From positions 220,924-284,923 of the forward strand of contig MGYJ01000061.1 of NCBI GenBank assembly GCA_001801685.1: 64,000 nucleotides of DNA. The letters run 5' to 3'. Positions 45,634 to 54,972 of the stretch are shown here, piece by piece (the stretch's first letter is position 1; the number at the start of each line of letters is the position of its first letter). Under the pieces are notes generated by a model. The model did no database searches. It was not told where the DNA came from and worked only from the letters and a program-made list of their open reading frames with translations. The DNA is from Gammaproteobacteria bacterium RIFCSPHIGHO2_12_FULL_63_22. GTDB lineage: Bacteria > Pseudomonadota > Gammaproteobacteria > Xanthomonadales > Xanthomonadaceae. A program made the translations under genes and the position numbers.

Positions 45634-45657
45634 AGCCCGGGTCGTTTCGCTAACTGA

Positions 45658-45697
45658 AAAATAACAAGGCCGGGTCTTCCCGGCCTTCGTTGTTATT
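45658..45697 (+). terminator. Intrinsic terminator after folE2
   Basis: AAGGCCGGG-TCTT-CCCGGCCTT is a perfect 9-bp stem with an outer AATAAC/GTTATT stem and a T-rich tail (TTCGTTGTTATT), 25 bases after the folE2 stop. It separates folE2 from the DUF2339 operon. Confidence 0.9.
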
Positions 45698-45758
45698 GGG
45701 GCGCGTGATCGGTCAGACTGCGCGCAACAACGGGTCCCCACCCGGGCGAGGGGTGCGC

Positions 45759-48458
45759 ATGAATTGGGTGCTTGCGTTTGTCGCCGCGATTGTCGGCGCC
45801 GGCCTGGCCGAAAGCCGAAATCTTTTCGGCGCGGTCGCGGCTTTCATACTGGTGATGATGTTGTTCGCGCAAAGCCGGCTGCGTCGCGATGCCGACGCTG
45901 CGGCACGCGAGGTTTCGAGCTTGAAGGCAAGGCTGGCTGCCTTGATGGCCGCCAGGCCCGAGCCAGTTGCGCCAGCGCCGGAGCCCCGCGCCGCAGCATC
46001 GCCCGCTCCCGCTCCCGCTCCCGCTCCCGCTCCCGCTCCCGCTCCCGCGCCGCCACCGCTTCCCGAGACGATGCAGTCCGTTCGCGAAACCGCAGCGCCT
46101 GCACGCGCACCTGCCGCGTCAGCACCCCCGCGTGCGCCGGCGGAACCTTCGTGGGACGCCAAGCTGGTTGCCAGCGTCAAGCGCTGGTTCACCGAAGGCA
46201 ACGTGCCCGTCAAGATTGGCGTGCTGGTGCTGCTGTTCGGCGTCGGCGCAGCACTGAAACTCGCGGTCGAGAAAGGCTACTTCACGCTTTCCATCGAAAC
46301 GCGACTCATCGTGATCGCCGTCGCTGCGCTGGCCGGCCTGGCGCTGGGATGGCGTGAACGAATCAGAAAGCCAGCCTTCGGGCTCAGCTTGCAGGGCGGT
46401 GCGATCGGCGTCTTGTTGTTGACCGTGTTCGCGGCCTATCGCCTGTATTCCCTGTTGCCGTCGGCACTCGCATTCGCGCTGGTCGTGGTGCTGGTGGCCG
46501 GGTCGGCCGCCTTGTCGCTGTTGCAGAGGAACATGTCGCTGGCGGTGCTGGGCTTCCTGGGTGGTTACCTGGCGCCGGTCATCATCTCGACCGGCAGCGC
46601 CAATCATGTCGCGCTGTTTACCTACTACGCCGTCCTGAACGGCGCGGTGTTCGCCATTTCGTGGCGACAGAGCTGGCGCCTGCTGAACTTGATGGGCTTC
46701 GCCTTCACCTTCGGTGTCGGCACGGCCTGGGGCAAGCAGTATTACCGCCCCGAGTTGTTCGCCACGGTCGAGCCCTTCCTGATCCTGTTCTTCGTCTTCT
46801 ACATCCTGATCGGATTGATGTACGTCCTGCGCCAGACCGAACATCGCCGTCCCTGGGTGGATGGCACGCTGGTATTCGGTACGCCGCTGGTCGCGTTTCC
46901 GCTGCAGGCCGCGATGCTCAAGCACGACCGCATCGGCATGGCCTTCAGCGCTTTGGTAGTGGCTCTGGTATATGCGGGCCTGGTCGCCTGGCTGCGCAAT
47001 CGCCGCGGCGAGCGCCTGCTGACCGAAGCGTACGCCGCGCTGGCGCTGGGCTTCGCGACGCTGGCGGTGCCGCTGGCTTTCAGCGCGAGCACGACAGCCA
47101 GTGTGTGGGCGCTGGAGGGCGCGGGCGTCGCCTGGCTGGGCTTGCGCCAGGATCGCAAATTTCCCTGGTTGGCCGGACTGGCCCTGCAATGGCTTGCCGC
47201 CGGCGCGTATGTCATGAGCGTTTCGAAAAACACGTTGCCGCTACCGGCTGAAACAATGCTCCTGCTCAACGCGCAGTGGCTGGGCGCCGCCATTCTTTCG
47301 TTCTCGGGTTTCGCGTTGGCCCTGATGCACGATCGCCACCGCCCGGTGCTCGGGCTGCCCTTGATGCTGTTCGCCTGGGGCGTGCTGTGGTGGGCGGTCG
47401 GGGTGATCGGGCAACTGGACGACGCGAGTCGCGGCACGCTGGGTGAATGGCGCTTCGTTGCGCTGTACCTCGGCATCTCGTCGATCGCGGCGACGATGCT
47501 CGCCACGAAGCTGTCGTGGCCCCGCCTGCGCTGGCTGGGCGTGTTGGTGGCGCTGTGCGGATTCGGCCTGGTGCTGGCGGCAGACGGGGAGTTCGGCTCG
47601 CCGTTCGCGTCGCCGACGCTGGGCTGCTGGCTGTTGTTCGGCGTCGCGCAGGCCTATGCGTTGTGGCAAGGCAGGGACGATGAAACGCGGGTGCTGCCGA
47701 TCCTGCATCTGTCCGTCATGTGGACGCTGGCGCTGGGACTGATGATGCAGGCGAAGGACTTCATCGATGCACAGCAACTCGCGCAGGGTTGGCAATTCAT
47801 TGCCCTGGTTGCACCAGTCGGATTGATGACACTGGGCCTGTGGCGCCGTCCGCATTGGTTCGCATGGCCGGCGGCAGAAAAGTTTGACGAGCACTATCGG
47901 GTTGGCTGGTTCGCGCCGGCGATGTTGCTGCTGTCGGCAGCCTTCGTGCTCGGCTTGTTCCTGGAGGGCAGCGCGATGCCGCTCACGTTCGTGCCGCTGC
48001 TGAATCCGCTGGAACTGGGCTTGCTGGCGGTGGCAGCCATGGTGCTTGCCTTGTGCGGCGAGATTCCGGAGCTCAAGCCCTTGCGTGCGGCATGGCCCCT
48101 GCCGGCATTCGCCTTCGTGACGATGGCCACGCTGCGCGCCGTGCATCACCTGCATGGCGAGCCCTGGAATGAAAACATCCTCGATTCCGGATTCAGCCAG
48201 GCCAGCCTGACCGTCTTCTGGAGCCTGCTGGGTGTCGCGGCCTGGGTTCGTGGTTCACTGCGTCGCGATCGCACGGTCTGGATGGGCGGCGCGGTGTTGA
48301 TGGGCATCGTGCTGGCGAAGCTGCTGTTCGTGGATCGCAGCTACATGGGCAACTTGCCGGGCATCGTCTCGTTCATGGCGGTAGGCTTGTTGCTGGTCGG
48401 CGTCGGTTACGTCGCGCCATCGCCGCCGCGCACCCAGCCATCGGGGGAATCGACATGA
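45759..48458 (+). CDS. DUF2339 polytopic membrane protein
   Basis: An 899-residue protein with an N-terminal helix, a coiled segment (SLKARLAALMAARPEP), an Ala-Pro linker, and then a long series of about two dozen hydrophobic helices from about residue 155 on (from GVLVLLFGVGAALKLAVEKG). Family DUF2339, function unknown. The following DUF3999 gene overlaps by ATGA; the two families are regularly paired. The ATG at 45759 (MNWVLAFVAAIVGAGLAESR) follows GAGGGG; the GTG-type start at 45690 in the track overlaps the terminator. Confidence 0.9.
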   Translation: MNWVLAFVAAIVGAGLAESRNLFGAVAAFILVMMLFAQSRLRRDADAAAREVSSLKARLAALMAARPEPVAPAPEPRAAASPAPAPAPAPAPAPAPAPPPLPETMQSVRETAAPARAPAASAPPRAPAEPSWDAKLVASVKRWFTEGNVPVKIGVLVLLFGVGAALKLAVEKGYFTLSIETRLIVIAVAALAGLALGWRERIRKPAFGLSLQGGAIGVLLLTVFAAYRLYSLLPSALAFALVVVLVAGSAALSLLQRNMSLAVLGFLGGYLAPVIISTGSANHVALFTYYAVLNGAVFAISWRQSWRLLNLMGFAFTFGVGTAWGKQYYRPELFATVEPFLILFFVFYILIGLMYVLRQTEHRRPWVDGTLVFGTPLVAFPLQAAMLKHDRIGMAFSALVVALVYAGLVAWLRNRRGERLLTEAYAALALGFATLAVPLAFSASTTASVWALEGAGVAWLGLRQDRKFPWLAGLALQWLAAGAYVMSVSKNTLPLPAETMLLLNAQWLGAAILSFSGFALALMHDRHRPVLGLPLMLFAWGVLWWAVGVIGQLDDASRGTLGEWRFVALYLGISSIAATMLATKLSWPRLRWLGVLVALCGFGLVLAADGEFGSPFASPTLGCWLLFGVAQAYALWQGRDDETRVLPILHLSVMWTLALGLMMQAKDFIDAQQLAQGWQFIALVAPVGLMTLGLWRRPHWFAWPAAEKFDEHYRVGWFAPAMLLLSAAFVLGLFLEGSAMPLTFVPLLNPLELGLLAVAAMVLALCGEIPELKPLRAAWPLPAFAFVTMATLRAVHHLHGEPWNENILDSGFSQASLTVFWSLLGVAAWVRGSLRRDRTVWMGGAVLMGIVLAKLLFVDRSYMGNLPGIVSFMAVGLLLVGVGYVAPSPPRTQPSGEST
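46005..46046 (+). repeat. Seven tandem GCTCCC hexamers coding for (Ala-Pro)n
   Basis: Seven perfect head-to-tail GCTCCC units lie in the linker region of the DUF2339 gene, giving APAPAP. Because the unit is six bases, copy changes keep the frame and alter only linker length. Confidence 0.95.
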
Positions 48459-49840
48459 AGAAGTTGATTGCAGTGCTTTCGATGTTTGCCGCACTGTCGA
48501 TCGCTGCGAGCGAGCCCAATGACTTCGCCCGGCAGTGGCCCGTGCTTGGCCACTGTGGCGCCGGGCCCAATGCCGCCACGCCCGAGGATGAAAAGCCGGT
48601 CCAGTGCGACGGTGCCTTCGCGCTGGCACTGGATGAATCGGTCTATCGAATCGCGACGCGTGCAGACCTGGGCGACGTGGTTGCCTTCAACGGCGACGAC
48701 CAGCCCCTGGCCTTCGGCCCGATGCCAGCTTCGTATGGCCCGCCCCCTGCAACCTGGCGCGAAAGCCCGTGGTTTGCGTTGCCGGCGCCTGATCCGAACG
48801 CGCCCGCAGACCTGCACCTGCACATCACCCGATCGACGACTGGTGACTTGAGCCTGGACGCGACGCTTCGGCACGGGCCGGAAGAAACCATCACCGACTA
48901 CCTGGTGGATGTGCGGGCACCCGACCGAACCATCGAGGCGATCGAGTTCGAGCTAACCCTCGACGCACCGGATTTCAGCAGCCAGTTGCGCGTGCAGGCC
49001 AGCGACGACCTGCAGTCCTGGCGGACGCTGGTTGACGCAGCGACGATTGCACACCTTCGGCAGGGTGGGCAGTCGCTGCTCCGCCGACAGATCGAGTTCG
49101 CGCCGATTTCGGCACGCTACCTGCGCTTGCAGATCGTCGATGGTACACGCGGGTTGCCGCTGCGCAGCGTGCGCCTTTTGTTGCAGCCCGCCACCGCCGC
49201 TCGGGAAATCCACCAGCGCAGCCGCATCGCGGCCGAGTTCGTGCGCCGCGACGGGAAGGCCTTCGTCTATCGGCTTCCGGCGCGGGTTCCCGTTGAGCGG
49301 GTGAACATTGAACTGGGCGATGACAACGCGATCGCGGCCTTCAGCGTCAGCGCCCGGGAAGTGGATGCCCGCGACTGGATCTACATCGGCCAGTTGACTG
49401 CTTTCCGCCTGCGCGGCGCGGGCGTGCAATTGGACAACGAGGCGATGCCGATTTCCGGCACGCGCATGCTCGAGTGGCGAATCGAGCCCAGCATCGAGCT
49501 GGCCCGTACGCCCATCCTCGAATTCGATTACCGACCGGAAACCTGGCTGTTGCTGACGCACGGCAAGCCACCTTTCAAGGTGGCGGCAGGAAGCTCGACG
49601 CAACGACGCCAGGACTTTCCGCTGGATGCCCTGGTGGGGCAAGTGCGCGCCAAGTACGGGCGTGACTGGTCGCCCACCGAAGCCACGCTCGGCGCCATGC
49701 AGACCGCCGGTGGCGAGGCTGCGTTGACGGCCTTCGATCCGGAAAGCAAGCGGGCGTGGCTGCTTTGGGCGGTCTTGTTGATCGCCGCCGTGGCGATTAT
49801 CGCGATGGTGGTGCGCTTGCTCGGCTCGCCGCGGGATTGA
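48455..49840 (+). CDS. DUF3999 envelope protein
   Basis: A 461-residue protein with a signal peptide (LIAVLSMFAALSIAASEP), a large beta-rich periplasmic region, including a discoidin-like segment QVQASDDLQSWRTL-type sequence near residues 165-230, and one C-terminal helix ([25 protein letters not shown]). It is the usual partner of DUF2339 proteins; the pair probably forms an inner-membrane complex of unknown role. The ATG overlaps the DUF2339 stop. The last 44 bases overlap the end of the convergent M23 peptidase gene. Confidence 0.88.
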   Translation: MKKLIAVLSMFAALSIAASEPNDFARQWPVLGHCGAGPNAATPEDEKPVQCDGAFALALDESVYRIATRADLGDVVAFNGDDQPLAFGPMPASYGPPPATWRESPWFALPAPDPNAPADLHLHITRSTTGDLSLDATLRHGPEETITDYLVDVRAPDRTIEAIEFELTLDAPDFSSQLRVQASDDLQSWRTLVDAATIAHLRQGGQSLLRRQIEFAPISARYLRLQIVDGTRGLPLRSVRLLLQPATAAREIHQRSRIAAEFVRRDGKAFVYRLPARVPVERVNIELGDDNAIAAFSVSAREVDARDWIYIGQLTAFRLRGAGVQLDNEAMPISGTRMLEWRIEPSIELARTPILEFDYRPETWLLLTHGKPPFKVAAGSSTQRRQDFPLDALVGQVRAKYGRDWSPTEATLGAMQTAGGEAALTAFDPESKRAWLLWAVLLIAAVAIIAMVVRLLGSPRD

Positions 49841-50723
49841 GCGACGGATCGACCAGCAATTGCGGATCCACGCGCACGCCAAACCAGTTCATGCCCCAAT
49901 GCATGTGCGGGCCCGTGGCGCGACCCGTCGCGCCGACGAGGCCGAGGGACTGGCCTTTCTCGACGCGTTGGCCGACGCTGACATCCAGCTGGCTCAAGTG
50001 CAGGAAGCTCGAACTCAATCCGTGGCCATGGTCCACGAGTACCGTTCCACCGGTCAGGTAAAGATCGGGGTTGGCGAATGTGATGGTGCCGCCGGCGGGC
50101 GCCAGCACGGGCCTGCCCTTCGGTGCGGCCACGTCCAGCCCGGAGTGCGGTGATTTCGGCTTGCCGTTGTAGATTCGCTGGCTTCCATAGACGCCGCTGA
50201 TGCGCCCGGTCAGGGGCCAGTCGAAGCGGGCCACGAAATCGTTTCGGTCGTCGTCGCGCTCGCGCGCCTTCGCTACCAATGCCTGCTCGCGCTCGATCCG
50301 CGCGGCGATGGCGGGGGGTGGTTCGACCGTGGCTTCGGGCACGCCGTCGACACGCTCAAGCTTCCACTCGCGCGTCGTGACCTTGACCGCGAAGTCGCAG
50401 GCGAGGCCATCGGGTGTTTCAAGATGAAGCCGAACCGGCCCGCTTGCATCGCGGCCGACGCCGAAGACGAATTCGCCTTCGCTGCCGACACGCAGGTTCC
50501 TGATGGCAAGCGCGGGGTCGCCAGCGGATTCGCCGCCGAGCATCGACAATTCGCTGCCCGCTGGCACTCGCCCGCGCACGATGCCGCCCTGGGGTACCTG
50601 CCCGGGAACGGCGGCAGGGGCAAGCCCTGCGCAATCCACGGCAGCGTGCAGGTTTCCTGCGGCCAATCCGGCGAACGCAAAGGCGGCGCTGGCCAGGCCA
50701 GGGAGGAGGCGGTTTGAACTCAC
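49797..50723 (-). CDS. M23 family peptidase (LytM domain), secreted
   Basis: A 308-residue protein with signal peptide ([21 protein letters not shown]) and a C-terminal LytM domain. Zinc ligands are in [14 protein letters not shown] (HxxxD) and [12 protein letters not shown] (HxH); [10 protein letters not shown] precedes them. It should cut or help remodel peptidoglycan. GTG at 50723 overlaps the yidD stop (GTGA); no ATG is available in frame, and the track version runs through yidD. Its 3' end overlaps the end of the DUF3999 gene on the other strand by 44 bases. Confidence 0.88.
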   Translation of the reverse strand: MSSNRLLPGLASAAFAFAGLAAGNLHAAVDCAGLAPAAVPGQVPQGGIVRGRVPAGSELSMLGGESAGDPALAIRNLRVGSEGEFVFGVGRDASGPVRLHLETPDGLACDFAVKVTTREWKLERVDGVPEATVEPPPAIAARIEREQALVAKARERDDDRNDFVARFDWPLTGRISGVYGSQRIYNGKPKSPHSGLDVAAPKGRPVLAPAGGTITFANPDLYLTGGTVLVDHGHGLSSSFLHLSQLDVSVGQRVEKGQSLGLVGATGRATGPHMHWGMNWFGVRVDPQLLVDPSLNPAASRASAPPSR

Positions 50724-50968
50724 TCGTGGTGTCTCGTTGGAAGATCTGGCACGGGGTCGTGGCCTCCGGGATGGAAGGGATGACAGCGTCCGATGCGCCG
50801 CGCACCCAGCCATAGACCACGGAAGACGCCGAAGCGTTCAACCGCCTGCATCGTGTAAGTCGAACAACTCGGGTAGAAGCGACAGCGTTGGCCCAATAGT
50901 GGACTTATCAACAGCTTGTAGCCGCGGAGCAGGAAAACTATGAATGATCGGAACATTTGCGCGGCCAT
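50720..50968 (-). CDS. yidD: Membrane protein insertion efficiency factor YidD
   Basis: An 82-residue protein with the YidD signature [20 protein letters not shown] followed by [13 protein letters not shown]. It assists YidC-dependent membrane insertion. The ATG at 50956 ([14 protein letters not shown]) is an alternative start four residues in. It is away from its usual rpmH-rnpA-yidC setting and instead coupled to a peptidoglycan peptidase gene. The C-terminal [12 protein letters not shown] is typical. Confidence 0.93.
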   Translation of the reverse strand: MAAQMFRSFIVFLLRGYKLLISPLLGQRCRFYPSCSTYTMQAVERFGVFRGLWLGARRIGRCHPFHPGGHDPVPDLPTRHHE

Positions 50969-51053
50969 GGCGATGAGGATAAGGTTGCCGCTCGTCGAGG
51001 ACTAGGCTATAACACGCCGCCTTCGTGACTCAAGGAAAGCGAGGAAAATCCGA

Positions 51054-52136
51054 GTGGCCACCAAGAAAACAGTGAAGAAAGCTGCCAAAGCCGCTGCCAG
51101 GAAACCCGCCCCGCAGGCCAAGAAGCCCGCGAAGGCGAAGCCTGCTGCCAAACCCGCGAAGGCCAAGCCCAAGCAGGCTGCAAAGCCCGTCAAGAAATCC
51201 CCGGCCAGGAAGGCCGCACCCAAGCCAGTGAAGAAGATCATCAAGACCGTAGCCAAGAAATCCCCAGTAAAGCCGGCCAAGAAGGCCGCCAAACCCACTC
51301 CCAAGGCAGCGACGAAGCCCAGCAAGAAACCCGTTGCCAGCAAGGCCCCGGCAAAGGCTGCAAAGCCTGCGCCTGCCGCCAAGTCCAGCAAGGCTGCCAA
51401 AGCTGTTTCCAAGCCCGCAGCGAAGCCTGTCGCCAAGCCAGCAGTCAAGCCAGCAGTCAAGCCCGCAGCCAAACCTGCCGCCAAGGCCGTCGCTCCGGTT
51501 GCACCCGCGCCTGTCGCTGCCAAGCCCGTAGCGGCCAAGCCGGCCCCGGCCAAGGCGGCACCGGCTCCTGCCAAGTCCAGCGCCAAATCGAGCGCTCGCT
51601 CAGTTGCGCCTGAACCGGCAGCAGCGAAGGTGGAAGCGCCGCGTCGCGAAGTTGGCGTGCGCGCCGGCTACGTCAAGCCCACCAAGCCGCGCCCTGACCG
51701 GGTGAAGCCGGCGGTCGCCCGCCAGCGCGTCGTGCTGCCTGCCGGTTACAAGCCGCGTGCAGACGAGGAATACATGGGTCCCTACCAGCTCGAATACTTC
51801 CGCCAGCGCCTGCTGAATTGGAAGAGCGACCTGATCGAAGAATCCAAGCAGACCATCGAAAACCTCAAGGAAGAAGTGCGTGACGTCGGCGATGAAGCCG
51901 AGCGGGCCACGCGCGAAACCGAGAATTCGCTCGAACTGCGTACCCGCGATCGCTATCGCAAGCTGATCAACAAGATCGACAGCACGCTCAAGCGCATCGA
52001 CGACGGCAGCTATGGTTACTGCGTGGACACCGGGGACGAGATCGGCCTCGAGCGCATGGAAGCCCGCCTTACCGCCGAACGCACCCTGGATGCCCAGGAG
52101 CGTTGGGAACACCTGCAAAAGCAGATGGGCGACTAG
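51054..52136 (+). CDS. dksA: DksA-type RNA polymerase-binding regulator with long Lys/Ala/Pro-rich N-terminus
   Basis: A 360-residue protein. Residues 1 to about 195 are low-complexity Lys/Ala/Pro repeats resembling histone H1 tails. The rest is DksA: the coiled coil from YQLEYFRQRLLNWKSDL with tip sequence DVGDEAERATRE, then the C-terminal globular end YGYCVDTGDEIGLERMEARL. Of the four zinc cysteines only one remains (CVDT and TLDA), so it should be zinc-independent, as known for some DksA paralogues. DksA with ppGpp adjusts transcription of rRNA and amino acid operons. Start is GTG after GAGGAAAA. Stop overlaps the convergent puuB stop (CTAG). Confidence 0.9.
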   Translation: MATKKTVKKAAKAAARKPAPQAKKPAKAKPAAKPAKAKPKQAAKPVKKSPARKAAPKPVKKIIKTVAKKSPVKPAKKAAKPTPKAATKPSKKPVASKAPAKAAKPAPAAKSSKAAKAVSKPAAKPVAKPAVKPAVKPAAKPAAKAVAPVAPAPVAAKPVAAKPAPAKAAPAPAKSSAKSSARSVAPEPAAAKVEAPRREVGVRAGYVKPTKPRPDRVKPAVARQRVVLPAGYKPRADEEYMGPYQLEYFRQRLLNWKSDLIEESKQTIENLKEEVRDVGDEAERATRETENSLELRTRDRYRKLINKIDSTLKRIDDGSYGYCVDTGDEIGLERMEARLTAERTLDAQERWEHLQKQMGD

Positions 52137-53440
52137 AACAACGCGTCACGCAGCTTGAACCAGGCCATTGCGGCCACCAGCATCGGCGTGCGGAACACCC
52201 GCCCGCCGGGAAACGGCCGATGGCCGATTCGGGAAAACGCGTCCAGGCGACTCGCCTGGCCGCGAATCGCTTCGCCAATGACTCGTCCCGCCAGCCCGGT
52301 GGCGGCAATGCCGTGGCCGGAAAAACCCTGCGCGAAATAGACGTTGCTGCCCAGGCGGCCCCAGTGCGGCGCCCGGTTCATGCTGATGTCGACGTAACCA
52401 CCCCAGACGGTGTCCATCTTCGCGTCGGCCAACTGCGGAAAGACGCGGGTCATGCGGCGCTGCAAGGTGCGGCGCAAGTTGGGGGGCGGCAGCGTGGAAT
52501 AGCTGGCGCGGCCGCCGAACAGCAAGCGGTGGTCGCGGCTCAGCCGGAAATAATCCAGTGCCCAGTTCACGTCGGCCACTGCCATGTCGTTGCTGATCAA
52601 GGAGCGCGCGCGCTCGACACCCAGCGGCTCGGTTGCGCCGATGTAGGTGCCGACCGGCATGATGCGCGAATCGAGTTCCGGCGCGATGCCGTGCACGTAG
52701 GCGTTGCCCGCGAGTACGGCGAAATTGCATTGGACTTCACCGTGCGCGGTTTTCATCGCGGGCCGCACGCCGCGATCGAGTTTTACCACGGGCGATTCCT
52801 CGAAGATCCTCACGCCCAGCGCCAGGGCGGCACGCGCCAGCCCCTGCGTGTACCTGAGGGGATTGAGGTGGCCGCTGCGCGGATCGAATAGCGCACCCAG
52901 GTACCTTTCGCTGGCCAGTTTCCCCCGCAGTGCGCCCTGGTCCCACCACTGCACGTCGTAGCCGTAATTTTCCGACAGGTCGGCCTGCCATGACTGCAGT
53001 TCGACGACCTGGCGTTGTTTGATCGGGACATGGGCGTGGCCGTCGCGCCAGTCGCAGTCGATGTCGAACTTCGCGCAACGTTCGTGGATCAACCGGATGC
53101 CTTCCAGCGACCAGTCGAACAAGCGCCGGGATTCCGGCAAACCGACCATCGCCGCGATCTTGGACTGGTCGCAACCGAAACCGAAGATGGCCTGGCCGCC
53201 GCTGCGGCCTGACGCGCCCCAGGCGATCCGCTTCGCCTCCAGTACGACCACGCTCAAGCCGGCCTCGGCCAGTTCGATAGCGGTGGACAGGCCGGTCAGC
53301 CCGGCGCCCAGGATGCAGACGTCCGCCTGCACGGATCCTTCCAGGCGCGGCTGTGCGTCGGGGGTCGGGGTCGTTTCCGAATAGGCGGTGCGGGGCAGCG
53401 CGATGGTGGCCTGGGCAGACGCTCGCGCGAGACTGTCCAT
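52133..53440 (-). CDS. puuB: Gamma-glutamylputrescine oxidase (FAD-dependent)
   Basis: A 435-residue D-amino-acid-oxidase-fold flavoprotein. The FAD site is CILGAGLTGLSTAIELAEAG followed by VVVLEAKRIAWGASGRSGGQ. The C-terminal VYFAQGFSGHGIAATGLAG closes the FAD fold. It oxidises gamma-glutamylputrescine to the aldehyde, releasing ammonia and hydrogen peroxide. It lies two bases after the puuA gene on the same strand, fixing its role in the Puu pathway. Confidence 0.9.
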   Translation of the reverse strand: MDSLARASAQATIALPRTAYSETTPTPDAQPRLEGSVQADVCILGAGLTGLSTAIELAEAGLSVVVLEAKRIAWGASGRSGGQAIFGFGCDQSKIAAMVGLPESRRLFDWSLEGIRLIHERCAKFDIDCDWRDGHAHVPIKQRQVVELQSWQADLSENYGYDVQWWDQGALRGKLASERYLGALFDPRSGHLNPLRYTQGLARAALALGVRIFEESPVVKLDRGVRPAMKTAHGEVQCNFAVLAGNAYVHGIAPELDSRIMPVGTYIGATEPLGVERARSLISNDMAVADVNWALDYFRLSRDHRLLFGGRASYSTLPPPNLRRTLQRRMTRVFPQLADAKMDTVWGGYVDISMNRAPHWGRLGSNVYFAQGFSGHGIAATGLAGRVIGEAIRGQASRLDAFSRIGHRPFPGGRVFRTPMLVAAMAWFKLRDALF

Positions 53441-53442
53441 GC

Positions 53443-54846
53443 TCAGACCTGGCGCAGGTACCAGTCGTATTCCAGCGTCGTGACCTCGGTGTAGAAGCTG
53501 CGCATTTCCTTGAGCTTCTGCTGGCCGAAGATGTGCTTGAACTGCGCGCCAAAGGCCTCGGTGACAAAACTGCTGGCCATGAAGTCGTTGATCGTGTCGC
53601 GCCAGAACAGGGTGCGCTGCTCGGTTTGCTCGTAGGCGTTGCCGACGATCGCCGGACCCGGGTCACCCTTGTCTTTCAGTCCCTGCAGGATGCCTGCGAG
53701 CACGGCGGCGGTAACCAGGTAGGGGTTGGCGTCGGCGCCGGCGATGCGGTGTTCGACGCGGATATTGGCCGGGTCGCTGTGCGGGATGCGCATGGCGACC
53801 GTGCGGTTGTTGAAACCCCAGCAGTCGTTCAAGGGCACGAAGGCATTCAACACGAAGCGCCGATAACTGTTGGCGTGCGGCGCGAACATCAGCATGCAGC
53901 TTGCCGAAGCTTTCTGCAGGCCCGCGACGGCGTGACGCAGGGTGTCGCTGGGCGCGTCAGGCGTGCAGGCAAAGATATTGTTGCCATCCTGGTCGAGCAC
54001 GCTCACGTGGATGTGCATGCCGCTGCCGGCCTGGTCGACGAAGGGCTTGGCCATGAAGCTGGCGATCATGCCCTGGTCTTCGGCGATGGCCTTGATGGCG
54101 CGCTTGAGGAAGATGGCATCGTCGCAGGCCAACACCGCGTCGCTGCGGTGCTTGAGGTTTATCTCGAACTGGCCCGGCGCGTATTCGGCGACAGCGGTAT
54201 CGGCCGGGATCTGCTGCGCGCGACAGGCGTCGGCGACCGCATCGGTGAATTGCTGGTAGTCGTTGAGGTCCTGCATGTAATAGACCTGCGTGGTCGCATT
54301 GCGCACGCCGGTTGCAGGATTGATGGACGTCTGCGGCCTTCCATCCACGGTCAATTCGGCGTCGAGCAGGTAGAACTCGAGTTCGACGGCAACGACGGGC
54401 GTCAGTCCGCGGTCAGTGAATCCCTGCACCACGCGTTTCAGCACTTCGCGCGGGTTCGCCTCGAAGGCGCCGCCATTCGCGTCTTCCATGTTGAGCAACA
54501 ACTGCGCCATTGGCCGTTCCTGCCAGGCAATCGGTCGCAGCGTGCCGGGAATCGGCCGGCAGATCCGGTCCTCGTCGCCAATGGCGTAGCCCAGGCCCGT
54601 CTCTTCCACGGTGTTGCCGGTGATGTCGGTGGCAATCAGCGACATCGGCAGGCAGACGCCGTTGGCGTAAACTTTTTCAAGCGCGTCGCGCGTGATGCGC
54701 TTGCCGCGCAGCAGCCCATTCATGTCGGGCAGCAGCAGGTCGATCATCTCGCAGCCGGCGATCTGGTGGAGCTCGGCGGCATCCTCGTCCGGAAGGCCGG
54801 GGGCGGGGATCGAATGCAGTGGCATCGGCTTCGAGGGTCGGGTCAT
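53443..54846 (-). CDS. puuA: Gamma-glutamylputrescine synthetase (glutamine synthetase family)
   Basis: A 467-residue glutamine-synthetase-fold ligase. Metal and ATP regions are VAVELEFYLLDAEL, GSGMHIHVSVLDQDG and FAPHANSYRRFVLNAF; the region NNRTVAMRIPHSDPANIRVE holds the nucleotide-binding residues. It joins glutamate to putrescine at ATP cost. The ATG at 54846 (MTRPSKPMPLHSIPAPGLPD) is chosen; the track ORF of 665 residues runs into the divergent promoter region and puuD. A second paralogue lies at 55725. Confidence 0.9.
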   Translation of the reverse strand: MTRPSKPMPLHSIPAPGLPDEDAAELHQIAGCEMIDLLLPDMNGLLRGKRITRDALEKVYANGVCLPMSLIATDITGNTVEETGLGYAIGDEDRICRPIPGTLRPIAWQERPMAQLLLNMEDANGGAFEANPREVLKRVVQGFTDRGLTPVVAVELEFYLLDAELTVDGRPQTSINPATGVRNATTQVYYMQDLNDYQQFTDAVADACRAQQIPADTAVAEYAPGQFEINLKHRSDAVLACDDAIFLKRAIKAIAEDQGMIASFMAKPFVDQAGSGMHIHVSVLDQDGNNIFACTPDAPSDTLRHAVAGLQKASASCMLMFAPHANSYRRFVLNAFVPLNDCWGFNNRTVAMRIPHSDPANIRVEHRIAGADANPYLVTAAVLAGILQGLKDKGDPGPAIVGNAYEQTEQRTLFWRDTINDFMASSFVTEAFGAQFKHIFGQQKLKEMRSFYTEVTTLEYDWYLRQV

Positions 54847-54972
54847 GGCGGACTTCCGCTGGGGTTGGCCGGAGTTTAGCAGAGCCCCCAGTGGGTGTAA
54901 AAAATACTCAACAGCGTTGATAAAATCAAACGGCTGGCGTAGGGTTGCTTCAAATCCGGGACCGAGCCGTTT
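54847..54972. promoter_or_regulatory. AT-rich divergent control region between puuA and puuD
   Basis: A 126-base gap between divergent genes holding an AT-rich core (GTGTAAAAAATACTCAAC and GTTGATAAAATCAAAC), unlike the GC-rich surroundings. It should hold promoters for both directions; TAAAAT near 54918 is a possible rightward -10. A regulator binding site is likely but cannot be defined from sequence alone. Confidence 0.5.

Noticed and set aside
46005-46046. CRISPR-like array suggested by short tandem units
   Set aside because: Units are contiguous six-base repeats without spacers and lie inside a coding region.
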